A stretch of DNA of 26,205 nt from JAHECQ01 sp047638695 (GTDB taxonomy: Bacteria > Actinomycetota > Acidimicrobiia > Acidimicrobiales > SZUA-35), in the NCBI GenBank assembly GCA_047638695.1, contig JBLINY010000064.1, positions 1 to 26,205 on the forward strand, read 5' to 3'. Positions 15,208-23,386 of this stretch are shown piece by piece (position 1 is the stretch's first letter; every line of letters begins with the position of its first letter). Both the position numbers and the translations under genes were made by a program. Under the pieces are notes generated by a model. It was not told the origin of the DNA. It was given only the letters and a program-made list of their open reading frames with translations, and did not search any database.

Positions 15208-16692
15208 TCACCGTATCGATGACGCCAGCTGGGTTAAATCTCGACGGAACCGCGCACCGATGAGGGGCAGGGTCACGGCTGCGTAGATGCCGGCATGAGT
15301 GAACATGGCCGTCCACGTCACCGAATCGAGTGGTTCGACCAGGTGGGCGACGCCGACGCCCACCATGGCCAGCACCCAGGGTTCGAGAATGGCCAGCAGC
15401 GATTTCACCGCCGAGGTCGAGGTGAGGCGAGCGATCCAGACCGCGGTGACCAGGGTGACGATGGCGTGTCCGATGAGTGTGTAAAGGGCGATCGAGAGGG
15501 CCGTTCCGCGCAGTGCGCCTAGCGCTGCGGTTCCCACCAGAGTGAGCCCGGCCAGCCACATCATTGCCGCGTGGCTTCGCCAGAGACCGCGGCCTTGCAG
15601 AATGGATAGGCACGCAGGATGAACGAGACGAAGGGGCATGGCGACCGCGAACAACATGATGGCGGGCGAGGCTGAATCCCACCGACCTGACCAGGCAAAG
15701 TGAGCGAGCGGGGCGGCGGTGACGGCGAAGAAACCGAAGGGAACTCCAGCGATCAGGGTGATGGTGCGAGCGGTACGCAGAAATCCCTGCCGCACTTCGT
15801 CTGCGTCCTTCAACTTGGCGAACGTCGGTACCAGCACGCTGTTGACCGCGAGGTGGAACGGCTGGCTGAGCGCACCGGTGAGCTGGTAGGCGAAGAAATA
15901 CTGCCCAACCACTCCCACTGTGGTGATGGCTGCTGCCGTTGGGTAGTCGCCGCTGGTGGCGAACACGAGGGCCAAGGTGGCGAGGGGTAACCAGCGCAGA
16001 GCTTTCGCACCGCTGGCATCCAACCTGTGGGTTCTCTTGAAGAGCGATGGGTAGCGGCCGGATTGTCCTCGGACGAGCGTCAGCTCGAAGACGGCACCGG
16101 CGAAGGTGCCAACGACGAACGACATCACACCCATGCCGGCGAGGGCGGCGATGATGATCCCGCCCTGGCGGGCGATGATGCCGAGTGTCAAAAGGCTGGC
16201 AAGGCGTGCGTAGTTCTCGCTCTGGTTGACTCTGGCCAGGCCGAACGCGGGTAGTACCTGCAGTGGGATCGACAGGAACATGAGCGGTAGCAGGGGCAGC
16301 AGGGCCTCAGTCTCGCCAAAACCAGAGGCGATGATGGGACTGGCGGCGACGGCGGCGGCGCTCAGCAGCAGCACCGACCACATGACCCATCGGTAGATGG
16401 CATCGAACGATCGGCCTGCGGTGAGCGTCTCGACCAGAACGGGCCGAATCGTGCTGCGTAGCGCGGTGGCTACTGCGGTCAACGAGAGGGCGACCGCGAA
16501 GAGGCCGAATTCCTCGTCGAGGAGGAGCCGCCCCAGAATGAGCTGGGCCACCAAGCTGGCGGCCCGCATGGCGACGCTGGCGCCGGCCATGATGGCGCCA
16601 CCACGTAGCGCACCCCGGGCGCGGTCCTCGCGCGATTCGGGGGCATCTTCCGGTTCCAGACCGGGCGCTACATCGTCGACCGTTGTGGCCAT
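15208..16692 (-). CDS. Wzx-type oligosaccharide flippase (first copy)
   Basis: 494 aa polytopic protein of the MOP/PST superfamily. After a charged cytosolic stretch (about 1-28) it begins GGAIMAGASVAMRAASLVAQ followed by LILGRLLLDEEFGLFAVALS, the typical first helices of polysaccharide flippases. About 12-14 hydrophobic segments follow, with a middle signature YFFAYQLTGALSQPF (about 269-283). It moves undecaprenyl-diphosphate-linked repeat units across the membrane. ATG 16692 has AGGA about 4-5 nt upstream. It lies 13 bp after the GT2 gene and 7 bp before the Wzz-like gene in one operon. It shares strong similarity with the second flippase at 17886, including FFAYQLTGA and GGRWD/SGRWD segments, so the two are paralogues. 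Confidence 0.9.
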   Translation of the reverse strand: MATTVDDVAPGLEPEDAPESREDRARGALRGGAIMAGASVAMRAASLVAQLILGRLLLDEEFGLFAVALSLTAVATALRSTIRPVLVETLTAGRSFDAIYRWVMWSVLLLSAAAVAASPIIASGFGETEALLPLLPLMFLSIPLQVLPAFGLARVNQSENYARLASLLTLGIIARQGGIIIAALAGMGVMSFVVGTFAGAVFELTLVRGQSGRYPSLFKRTHRLDASGAKALRWLPLATLALVFATSGDYPTAAAITTVGVVGQYFFAYQLTGALSQPFHLAVNSVLVPTFAKLKDADEVRQGFLRTARTITLIAGVPFGFFAVTAAPLAHFAWSGRWDSASPAIMLFAVAMPLRLVHPACLSILQGRGLWRSHAAMMWLAGLTLVGTAALGALRGTALSIALYTLIGHAIVTLVTAVWIARLTSTSAVKSLLAILEPWVLAMVGVGVAHLVEPLDSVTWTAMFTHAGIYAAVTLPLIGARFRRDLTQLASSIR

Positions 16693-16705
16693 TTAGTCCT
16701 GTGTC

Positions 16706-17686
16706 TCAGTTCGACTGCTGGTTGCGTTGCATCCAGCGGTAGAGGTCGAGATCTTTGCCCGTCAGCTTGCCCAACTTGAGTGTGAGGTTGCGAAGTGAGA
16801 GGCCGACCTGCGACTTGAGCATGTGAAAACCGAAGCTCGAGAGCAGGATGCGTCGGCACTTTCCCCGCTCCGATCGTGGCATATCGACCCGGCGGAAGGA
16901 TTCGACGTGATCGCCGAATCGGCGGAACTCGGTGAGGAACCCGCCTTTGGCGTTGGCGCCACCGAACCAAACGCGCCGCTCTTCTGCGGTCGTGGCTTTC
17001 CACGAATACTGGTCTTCGTGTACTCGTCGGTAGAACTGGACGTCGGGGACCTGCAGGAAGCGCCCGTGTAGGCCCATCTCTGATACGAGGATTCGATCGC
17101 CACCGACGTTTGAGCTCATCACGGGCGTGGTCGCGAGAAGTTCGCGACGCATCATCGAGAAGATGATGACGGCCGGATAACCAAGCAGAAGCTCTTTGTA
17201 GCGATGGGCTCGAACATGACTTGCCCGATTGTGGACGCTCTCAGCGGCGTCGTAGATGCCAAGTTCGTTGCCTGTGGCATCGATCTTCATGGCGTGGGTG
17301 TAAGCAGCGACTGCATCGTCGTTCTCGTCGAGCAGTTCGACGCACTTCAGCACGAACTCTTGGCCGAGTAGATCATCGGCGGAGAGCCAGGCGAAAAACT
17401 TCCCCTTGGCAGGTTCAAAGCACGCCTTGAAGTTTGGGCCGGCGCCGAGGTTCTCGGTCTGACGGATGTAGCTGATGCGTTCGTCTTGCGCGGCAAACTC
17501 ACGGCACACCGCTTCGGTGCCGTCGGTCGAAGCGTTGTCGCTGATGATCAATTCCCAGTTGTTGAACTTCTGGTCGATCACGGACTCGATAGCCGCTCGT
17601 AAATAGTCGCCACCGTTATAGACGGGCATGCCGATCGAAACGATCGGTTGCTCAGATCTGATGGGCTCGGGCGTTGCATCGGGCAT
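16706..17686 (-). CDS. Glycosyltransferase family 2
   Basis: 326 aa GT-A fold inverting transferase. The nucleotide-binding start VSIGMPVYNGGDYLRAAIES (about 16-35) is followed by SDNASTDGT (about 49-57) and the DXD-like SADDLLG (about 102-108), which binds metal and the sugar-nucleotide phosphate. A soluble C-terminal region follows (about 180-326), ending in a basic amphipathic stretch that may touch the membrane. First gene of the minus-strand operon GT2-Wzx-Wzz-Wzy, transcribed from the 199-bp divergent gap shared with the second flippase. Acceptor and donor sugars cannot be deduced. Confidence 0.9.
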   Translation of the reverse strand: MPDATPEPIRSEQPIVSIGMPVYNGGDYLRAAIESVIDQKFNNWELIISDNASTDGTEAVCREFAAQDERISYIRQTENLGAGPNFKACFEPAKGKFFAWLSADDLLGQEFVLKCVELLDENDDAVAAYTHAMKIDATGNELGIYDAAESVHNRASHVRAHRYKELLLGYPAVIIFSMMRRELLATTPVMSSNVGGDRILVSEMGLHGRFLQVPDVQFYRRVHEDQYSWKATTAEERRVWFGGANAKGGFLTEFRRFGDHVESFRRVDMPRSERGKCRRILLSSFGFHMLKSQVGLSLRNLTLKLGKLTGKDLDLYRWMQRNQQSN

Positions 17687-17811
17687 GAGTGCTGCCTAGG
17701 TCCTTCCGGGTGGTGCGGAGCCTGACCCTGAGGTTGAATCCGCGTATGCGCTCTATCCGCCAATCGGCACATCCCGACAGTAACATTCGGTCTCAGTTGG
17801 GAATGATGCGT

Positions 17812-17829
17812 TCGGCCTAGATAGGCCGA
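17812..17829. promoter_or_regulatory. 8-bp-arm palindrome in the divergent GT2/Wzx gap
   Basis: TCGGCCTA, two bases (GA), TAGGCCGA: an 18-bp near-perfect dyad in the 199-bp gap between the divergent GT2 operon and the second flippase. Position and symmetry fit an operator that could control both directions; the two-base spacer argues against an RNA hairpin. No regulator gene is in the window. Confidence 0.45.
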
Positions 17830-17885
17830 TTACCCGTGTACCTGCGTTGGGTATCCGCCGACCATGAAGTAAACCGCAGCTGGCC

Positions 17886-19481
17886 ATGGTTCAAGGGCGA
17901 TTCGAAAGACTAATGACGACAACGCAATCCCCACCACCCCGACACGGGGCGGTGAATAGACCGGTGCCTGCCGAGAAATCAGCGGTGCCCGTCAAGAAAA
18001 CCGTAGTGTCCGCCGAGAAAACCGTGGTGCCCGCTCAAGAGGCACCGCTGCGCCGCGCCGTTTTACGGGGCGGCATCACCATGGCGGTGGCGACGGTGGC
18101 GATGCGGGCGTCAAGTTTCTTGGCTCAGCTGGTGTTGGGGCGGCTGCTGCTTCCCGAACAATTTGGCGTGTACGCAATCGCCGTCAGCTTCATCGCTCTT
18201 GCCGCTGCGCTGCGCAGCGTGTTGCGTCCCTACCTGGTGGAGCTGATCACCCACGACGGCGACCAGGCCGGCATGTACCGAGTTCTCATGTGGAGCATGT
18301 GGCTGGCGACGGCGCTGGCCCTCGGTGCAACCCCTTGGCTGGCCGGGCTGTTCGAAGCAGAAAACCTAGCGATTCTCCTGGCGCTGATGTTCTTCTCCGT
18401 GCCGTTCCAGATCTACCCGATGTTCGGTCTGGCTCAGCTGAACCACCAGCTGGACTTCCGTCGTCTTGGCCAGATAATGACGACCGGCATCGTCGTTCGC
18501 CAAGCCGGGACGGTTGTTGGAGCGTTGCTTGGGTGGGGGGTGTTGTCGTTCGCATTCGGCTTGTATCTCGGCACGATGGCCGAAATGTTGGCCGCCCGTC
18601 GGGCCACCGGGCCGTTGCCGAGTCTGTTCGGACCCATTGATGGTGCCCGGCTGCGTTTGGCCGGACGCAGCTTGCGCTGGCTGCCAGTCGCTGCGATTGC
18701 TCTGACGATCTGGGTAAACGGCGACTACGCCACGGCTGGGCTGTTCCAGCCGGCGACCGTCGTTGGCTTCTACTTCTTTGCCTATCAACTGACCGGTGCC
18801 TTCACCCAGCCGTTCACCACGGCAGCCAGCAGCGTGCTCGTCCCATCGTTCAGCCGCTTGCCGCAGGGTCCCCGAATGAGGTCGTCCTTTCTCGAGACCG
18901 TCGAGATCATTCCGGTCGTTGCCGGACTGCCGTTTGGCGGTCTGGCCGTGCTAGCGGCGCCGCTCGTTCACCTTGTGTGGGGTGGGCGTTGGGACCAAGC
19001 GACGATCGCCATCGTCCTGTTGGCCGGTGTGATGCCGATCGCTCTCGTGCATTCGGTGACGTTGTCGATTACCCAAGCCCGTGGTTGGTGGAAGCAATAC
19101 TCGGTACTGGTCGCCCTTTCTGCGGTCGGAACGTCCTCTGCTGCTGCAATCGGCGGTTTGATCGGCGGGCTGACGGCGCTTGTGGTCGCTGCGGTCGTTG
19201 TGCAGTCGGCAATGGCTCTGGTCATTAGTTGCTGGGTGGGGAATCGGCTGGGAGTGTCAGCCAAATCTACGTTTGCCACGATTTCGATGCCGGCCGCGAT
19301 TTGGATTCTCGCCATCGCCCTCAGCCATGTTGCGTACCCAATTCTTGAGACGGGCTTCATCACGTCGATGGGTCGGCTGTTTATATTCTTGCTGGCATCG
19401 GTTCCGTTGATCTACGCCGCGTACGTCGACAAAGTTCGGGCCCTCGCGTCGCAGACACGCAGCAGCGGCGTCCGGGTGTGA
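17886..19481 (+). CDS. Wzx-type oligosaccharide flippase (second copy)
   Basis: 531 aa MOP/PST flippase, paralogous to the gene at 15208. The membrane part begins RGGITMAVATVAMRASSFLA then LVLGRLLLPEQFGVYAIAVS (from about residue 60) and carries FYFFAYQLTGAFTQPF near 296. About 12-14 helices are expected. Compared with the first copy it has a longer N-terminal cytosolic extension (about 1-58) made largely of 7-residue Val/Lys repeats. ATG 17886 gives this length; ATG 17913 (MTTTQS) with GAAAGA just upstream is an alternative that keeps the repeats. Whether its partner is the same polymer or a second one is unclear. The gene is followed after 47 bp by an IS1380-type element, which separates it from the dehydratase it may once have been co-transcribed with. 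Confidence 0.9.
   Translation: MVQGRFERLMTTTQSPPPRHGAVNRPVPAEKSAVPVKKTVVSAEKTVVPAQEAPLRRAVLRGGITMAVATVAMRASSFLAQLVLGRLLLPEQFGVYAIAVSFIALAAALRSVLRPYLVELITHDGDQAGMYRVLMWSMWLATALALGATPWLAGLFEAENLAILLALMFFSVPFQIYPMFGLAQLNHQLDFRRLGQIMTTGIVVRQAGTVVGALLGWGVLSFAFGLYLGTMAEMLAARRATGPLPSLFGPIDGARLRLAGRSLRWLPVAAIALTIWVNGDYATAGLFQPATVVGFYFFAYQLTGAFTQPFTTAASSVLVPSFSRLPQGPRMRSSFLETVEIIPVVAGLPFGGLAVLAAPLVHLVWGGRWDQATIAIVLLAGVMPIALVHSVTLSITQARGWWKQYSVLVALSAVGTSSAAAIGGLIGGLTALVVAAVVVQSAMALVISCWVGNRLGVSAKSTFATISMPAAIWILAIALSHVAYPILETGFITSMGRLFIFLLASVPLIYAAYVDKVRALASQTRSSGVRV
17964..18047 (+). repeat. Four imperfect 21-bp tandem units in the flippase N-terminus
   Basis: In-frame 21-bp units begin at 17964, 17985, 18006 and 18027 and encode VPAEKSA, VPVKKTV, VSAEKTV and VPAQEAP. 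They lie in the cytosolic extension before the first membrane helix and look like a basic, flexible linker. Confidence 0.8.
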
Positions 19482-19528
19482 CCATTGTCATTCTGCGCGT
19501 AGCGCAAGCCGGCGCTTGGTGACATAAG

Positions 19529-19541
19529 CCTCGATCCACCG
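19529..19541 (+). repeat. Left terminal inverted repeat of the IS1380-type element
   Basis: CCTCGATCCACCG, exact complement of the right end at 21123-21135. Confidence 0.9.
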
Positions 19542-19647
19542 CCTGGTGAGCGTGTGAGAAAGGTCGCGTCCACCAGAAAGGCCTCCTGAGCTGGGAGTCT
19601 GTTGGTCTCTTACATCAACGGAATCGCAACAACAGGAGACACTTTCT

Positions 19648-20964
19648 GTGAGTGCATCATCGCGCAGAATCGACGGGCTGGAACCGATCTTCGATCATGA
19701 GGGTTTGGTGGCCAACGCTGGCCTGATCGTGCCGGCCACGCTGATGGCCCGGCTGGGTCTGGAAGCGTTGATCAATCAGCATGTGAGGACTGGTTCGTTC
19801 CTGCCGGGCCGCAAGATTCTGACGCTTGTCGCAGCGATGCTTGCCGGGGCTACCCACATCGATCATGTCAATATCTTGCGGGCCGGGGCGACACAACCAG
19901 TGTTGCCGTTCCGTGTGATGGCACCTTCAACGATCGGCACGTTCCTACGCTCGTTCACGTTCGGTCACACCCGCCAACTCGACGCGGTCAGCTCGCTGGT
20001 GTTGGCCCGTGCCTGGCAACTCGGTGCCGGCCCCGGGGACCATCGTTTGGTCATCGATCTGGACTCCACGATCTGTGAGGTCCACGGCTAACAGAAACGA
20101 GCGGCCGGCTACGGCTACACCCGAGTGCTGGGCTATCACCCGTTGTTGGCGACCAGGGCTGGGACTGGTGAAGTGCTGTTCGCACGGATGCGGCATGGGT
20201 CGGCGAACACTGCACGCGGTGTCGACCGGTTCGTTGACGAACTCATCGGTGTCATCCACCGGGCCGGGGCAACGGGGTCACGGTTCGTGCGGGCTGACTC
20301 TGGGTTTTGGTCGTGGAGCATGATCGACCGGCTCGACGTTCACCGGGTCGGCTGGTCGATCACGGTCCGTTTGCACAAGTCGATGCGCCAGGCGATCGCC
20401 GACATTGACGAGGGCGCCTGGGTCAATATCGATTACACGCTCAGTGGTCGGGCACAGGTTGCCGAAACGATTTACACCAGCGGGACCGGCCGACACCGAC
20501 GTGAGGTTCGCCTGATTGTTCGGCGCACGAAACTCACCGATCCGGTCCAAGCGAAGCTGTGGCCTGATTGGCGACATCACGCGTTCATCACGTCGGATCA
20601 TGAGATCGGCATGGTCGCTGCTGATCAGTTCCATCGTGAGCATGCGGTGGTCGAGCTCGCCATCCGTGACCTGAAAGAAGGGGCCGGGCTCGAGCACATT
20701 CCGTCCGGGAACTTCTACGCCAACAGCGCGTGGCTCGGATGTTCGGTGTTGGCCCACAACATCGGGATCTGGACCGATGTCCTCGACGGGCAGCCAATGA
20801 TCACGAACCGGACACGACGTACCCGGCTGATTGCGTTGGCTGCGGCGATCGTGAACCGTTCCGGCCGGCACATGCTGCGGTTCCCGACCGACTGGCCATG
20901 GGCCGGGCAGTTCACATCGGCATTCGCGAGGGTTCGGTCGCTGCCCGAACTCGCATCGGGCTGA
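19648..20964 (+). pseudogene. IS1380-family DDE transposase with in-frame stop at codon 148
   Basis: A frame of 438 sense-length codons starts at GTG 19648 (AGGAGA about 8 nt upstream) and is intact except for one TAA at 20089-20091. Reading on in the same frame gives a normal IS1380 transposase. Part 1 (147 aa) contains LVIDLDSTICEVHG with the first catalytic Asp (about 139). Part 2 contains RADSGFW (second Asp about 217) and EHAVVELAIRDLKEG with the Glu (about 336). The stop follows VHG and precedes QKRAAGYGYTRVLGYHP, a stretch that is continuous in relatives, so a single-base change (for example TAC to TAA) explains it. Internal restart at GTG 20125 would lack the first catalytic residue and be inactive. 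The element could still be moved by an intact relative elsewhere in the genome. Otherwise the gene is undecayed, so the mutation is probably recent. Confidence 0.9.
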
Positions 20965-20968
20965 CACT

Positions 20969-21008
20969 GACGCTCGGGGCCTGACGCACCCCCGACAAGC
21001 CGAGCGTC
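20969..21008 (+). terminator. Hairpin after the transposase gene
   Basis: GACGCTCGG and CCGAGCGTC form a perfect 9-bp stem with a 22-nt loop, starting 5 nt after the transposase stop. No T-tract follows, so termination would need Rho or be partial; it could also protect the IS from read-through effects. Confidence 0.4.
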
Positions 21009-21122
21009 GACAACCCGCCCACTACGCCGAAACCACTTCGACGTGCCCCAACCACCAACCATGCCGGCTCGCAGCCGCCAACAACGCGAGCCACCCCGCC
21101 CGGGCGATCCTCAGAAGCCGAA

Positions 21123-21135
21123 CGGTGGATCGAGG
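21123..21135 (-). repeat. Right terminal inverted repeat of the IS1380-type element
   Basis: CGGTGGATCGAGG, exact complement of the left end at 19529-19541, followed by CTAAG. Confidence 0.9.
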
Positions 21136-21140
21136 CTAAG

Positions 21141-21327
21141 TTCCTAGCGCACGGGCGATTTGACCTACGGGTGGTCCTTGTCTCGGCTCCGGCAAGACGC
21201 GAGACTTGGCCAGTATCGGATTGGGGTTAAGTCGAGGGATATACGACCGATGTCTAAGGCACAGGTCAAGCGCGAGGCGGCCTCGCAGCGATGCGAGGAA
21301 GGTCTTTCGGGGCACAAGGAGAACAAC
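21141..21327 (+). promoter_or_regulatory. Leader of the dehydratase gene with a GCGA-loop hairpin
   Basis: Between the end of the insertion sequence and the dehydratase start lies a 187-bp stretch, open in the dehydratase frame but without a good start. At 21281-21298 CCTCGCA, loop GCGA, TGCGAGG forms a perfect 7-bp stem with a GNRA-type tetraloop, about 30 nt before the GTG start. AAGGAG (21317-21322) is the ribosome-binding site. The promoter must lie here or inside the element, because the insertion separates the gene from the upstream flippase. No confident -35/-10 was found. Confidence 0.4.
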
Positions 21328-23190
21328 GTGAATTTGCGTCGGCGGGACGCTCAACCAGCAAAAGAAGACGACGGATACGAGGAGTATGCGGCAGCGGCCC
21401 TGGCACGGTCTCGTAGCGCCGTACTCGGGGTCCTTGATGTCGTCGTCTGGGTGCTTTCCATTCTGGGTATGGCGGGTCTGGTCGCAGCTGGTTTCGGCTA
21501 CGACATGGTCTTGGGTCGGAGTCTTGTTCTGGCGCTGGTCGCAGGCATTTGCCAGATTGCGGCGGGTCTGATCACCAAGCTCTACCTCGGACGATGGCCG
21601 ATTGGGTCGGCCGATGAGGTGAATGATCTCTTCATTACTTGGGCTGCTGCCACGGTGGCTGTTGTCGTCGCCGGTCTGACGCAGAGCCCCCGAGTACTTA
21701 CCGCCGCCGGCTTCGTTGCTGCGCCGCTGTTGGCGCTGGCCTTGATGGCGGCACCCCGCCTTATTTGGCGCCGTCGTTTGGATCTTGCCCTGGCCCAACG
21801 GTTTGATGACAGTGCCCGTCGAGTGATTGTCTTCGGTGCAGGCGAGGGTGGTCATCAAATCTTGCGGTCGATGATTCGGGATGCCAACTCTGGCTACCAC
21901 CCGGTTGCCCTGCTGGACGACAGCCCGGCGAAACGGCACCGCACCATCTATGGCGTTGAGGTTGCGGGCAATCGCGACAACATCAAAGAGGTGGCCGAGC
22001 GTTTCGACGCCGACCTGCTTGTTGTCGCTCTGCCATCGGCCGGTTCACGCCTTATTGGCGAGATCTATGACATTGGTATCGAGGCTGGCATCGAGGTCCG
22101 GGTGTTGCCGTCGACTTCGGAACTCATGGGCCTGTTCGTTGGTGTCAGCGACATTCGCCCGCTCACCGAGCAGGACTTGTTGGGGCGCGATGAGGTCGAA
22201 ATCGACGTAGATCGAGTTGCCGAGTACATAACTGGTCGCAAGGTGTTGGTGACCGGAGCCGGTGGGTCCATTGGATCTGAGCTCTGTCGTCAGCTGCATC
22301 GGTTCGCTCCCGAAGAGCTGATCATGCTCGACCGCGACGAGAACGCTCTGCATGGTTTGCAGCTGTCGATCGAGGGTCGAGCTTTGCTCGACAACGATTG
22401 CCTGGTCGTTGCCGACATCCGTGACCGCGACCGCATCATGGATGTGATGCAGCAGCGTCGACCCGACGTGGTCTTCCACGCAGCAGCGCTGAAGCACGTG
22501 ACGCTGCTTGAGCAAAACCCTGATGAGGGCCTCAAGACCAACGCCCTCGGCACCTACAACGTGTTGCGTGCCGCAGCTGTGAGTGGAGTAACGACGTTCG
22601 TCAACGTCAGCACCGACAAAGCCGCCGACCCCTGCAACACCTTGGGATATACGAAGCAATTGGCCGAGCGGTTCACTGCTTCCATGGCCGACAAGCACAC
22701 TGATTGCCGCTTCGTTTCGGTTCGATTTGGCAACGTTCTTGGTTCTCGAGGGTCGGTGCTTCCGACCTTCCGGGCTCAAATTGAGGCTGGGGGACCGGTC
22801 ACGGTTACCGACCCCGACGTCACCCGCTACTTCATGACTATTCCGGAGGCGACTCGTCTGGTCATGGAAGCCGGCGCCATTGGCGAGACGGGCGAGATCT
22901 TGATTCTCGATATGGGCGAGGCCGTGAAGATCGCCGATTTGGCCAAGCGCCTGATTGCCCACAGCAAGCCGGGAACTCGCATCGAGTTCACAGGCCTCCG
23001 TCCGGGCGAGAAGATGCACGAGACCCTCCTGGCCGGCAACGAGATCGCGGTGCGCCGTGATCACGACCGCATCATGCACACCCACGGCGATCCGTTGTCC
23101 GCGGAACAGGTCGAGTTGGCCGAAACTGAGGGTCAAGGCGGCGACCTGACGAAAATTGCCGACCTCAGCAGGGTCAAGCAAGAAGACTGA
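21328..23190 (+). CDS. CapD/WbpM-type nucleotide-sugar 4,6-dehydratase (membrane-anchored)
   Basis: 620 aa from GTG 21328, which has AAGGAG 6 nt upstream. An in-frame TTG at 21160 would add 56 residues of unlikely sequence. Four TM helices (about 32-150) anchor the protein. A first Rossmann-like domain starts at RRVIVFGAGEGG (about 164). The catalytic extended SDR domain has VLVTGAGGSIGSE (about 306), HAAALKHVTLLEQNP (about 384), STDKAADPCNTLGYTK (428-443), FGNVLGSRGSVLP and LRPGEKMHETLL. WbpM-class enzymes convert UDP-GlcNAc to a UDP-4-keto-6-deoxy sugar, feeding aminotransferases such as those at 4251 and 6184. In WbpM the usual SDR tyrosine is Met; here Leu439 occupies that spot, four residues before Lys443, with a Tyr two positions further on. 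The insertion sequence lies upstream and a MITE-like element 22 bp downstream, so the gene is an island between mobile elements. Confidence 0.92.
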   Translation: MNLRRRDAQPAKEDDGYEEYAAAALARSRSAVLGVLDVVVWVLSILGMAGLVAAGFGYDMVLGRSLVLALVAGICQIAAGLITKLYLGRWPIGSADEVNDLFITWAAATVAVVVAGLTQSPRVLTAAGFVAAPLLALALMAAPRLIWRRRLDLALAQRFDDSARRVIVFGAGEGGHQILRSMIRDANSGYHPVALLDDSPAKRHRTIYGVEVAGNRDNIKEVAERFDADLLVVALPSAGSRLIGEIYDIGIEAGIEVRVLPSTSELMGLFVGVSDIRPLTEQDLLGRDEVEIDVDRVAEYITGRKVLVTGAGGSIGSELCRQLHRFAPEELIMLDRDENALHGLQLSIEGRALLDNDCLVVADIRDRDRIMDVMQQRRPDVVFHAAALKHVTLLEQNPDEGLKTNALGTYNVLRAAAVSGVTTFVNVSTDKAADPCNTLGYTKQLAERFTASMADKHTDCRFVSVRFGNVLGSRGSVLPTFRAQIEAGGPVTVTDPDVTRYFMTIPEATRLVMEAGAIGETGEILILDMGEAVKIADLAKRLIAHSKPGTRIEFTGLRPGEKMHETLLAGNEIAVRRDHDRIMHTHGDPLSAEQVELAETEGQGGDLTKIADLSRVKQED

Positions 23191-23212
23191 GCGCTCAACG
23201 TGTGCCCTCTAG

Positions 23213-23382
23213 CAGGGTGCTGAAAAAGGCCTGGGAAGAACTTTCATGCCGACCGAGGCTACTCACCGCAGTCGCCAGCATCCTCTGGACCGCAGTTTCT
23301 GACGCGGAGAGTGCCGAAATCGGGTGGTTCGGCCATGATGCTTGGCGACCACGAGGCGGAGACGGAGCTTTTCATCAGCCTG
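23213..23382. mobile_element. 170-bp MITE-like element flanked by CTAG
   Basis: The left end CAGGGTGCTGAAAA (23213-23226) and the complement of the right end, CAGGCTGATGAAAA (23369-23382), match at 12 of 14 bases. Both ends are directly flanked by CTAG (23209-23212 and 23383-23386), as from a 4-bp target duplication. The interior has no credible gene, so it would depend on a transposase elsewhere; it may instead be an internally deleted insertion sequence. It truncates the Wzz-like pseudogene on its right side. The IS family cannot be fixed from the ends alone. Confidence 0.7.
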
Positions 23383-23386
23383 CTAG

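Larger units (their letters stand above)
19529..21135 (+). mobile_element. Complete IS1380-family insertion sequence, transposase interrupted
   Basis: The element is 1607 bp, bounded by perfect 13-bp terminal inverted repeats: CCTCGATCCACCG at 19529-19541 and its complement at 21123-21135. Flanks are ATAAG (19524-19528) and CTAAG (21136-21140), a 4-of-5 match compatible with the short target duplications of this family; the inverted repeat extends two more bases if the flanking AG/CT is counted. It carries one transposase gene with an internal stop and a hairpin after it. Length, ends and protein all fit IS1380. It landed between the second flippase and the dehydratase without visibly breaking either. 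Confidence 0.9.

Noticed and set aside
20089..20091. Programmed readthrough or recoding of the transposase TAA
   Set aside because: IS1380 transposases are normally a single uninterrupted frame and no stimulatory signal is visible next to the codon; a point mutation is simpler.
21160..21327. TTG-initiated N-terminal extension of the dehydratase
   Set aside because: The added 56 residues have no family likeness, and GTG 21328 has an AAGGAG site at ideal spacing.
22045..23181. Minus-strand open frame of 378 codons opposite the dehydratase
   Set aside because: Antisense to strongly conserved CapD motifs; no domain or ribosome-binding site seen.
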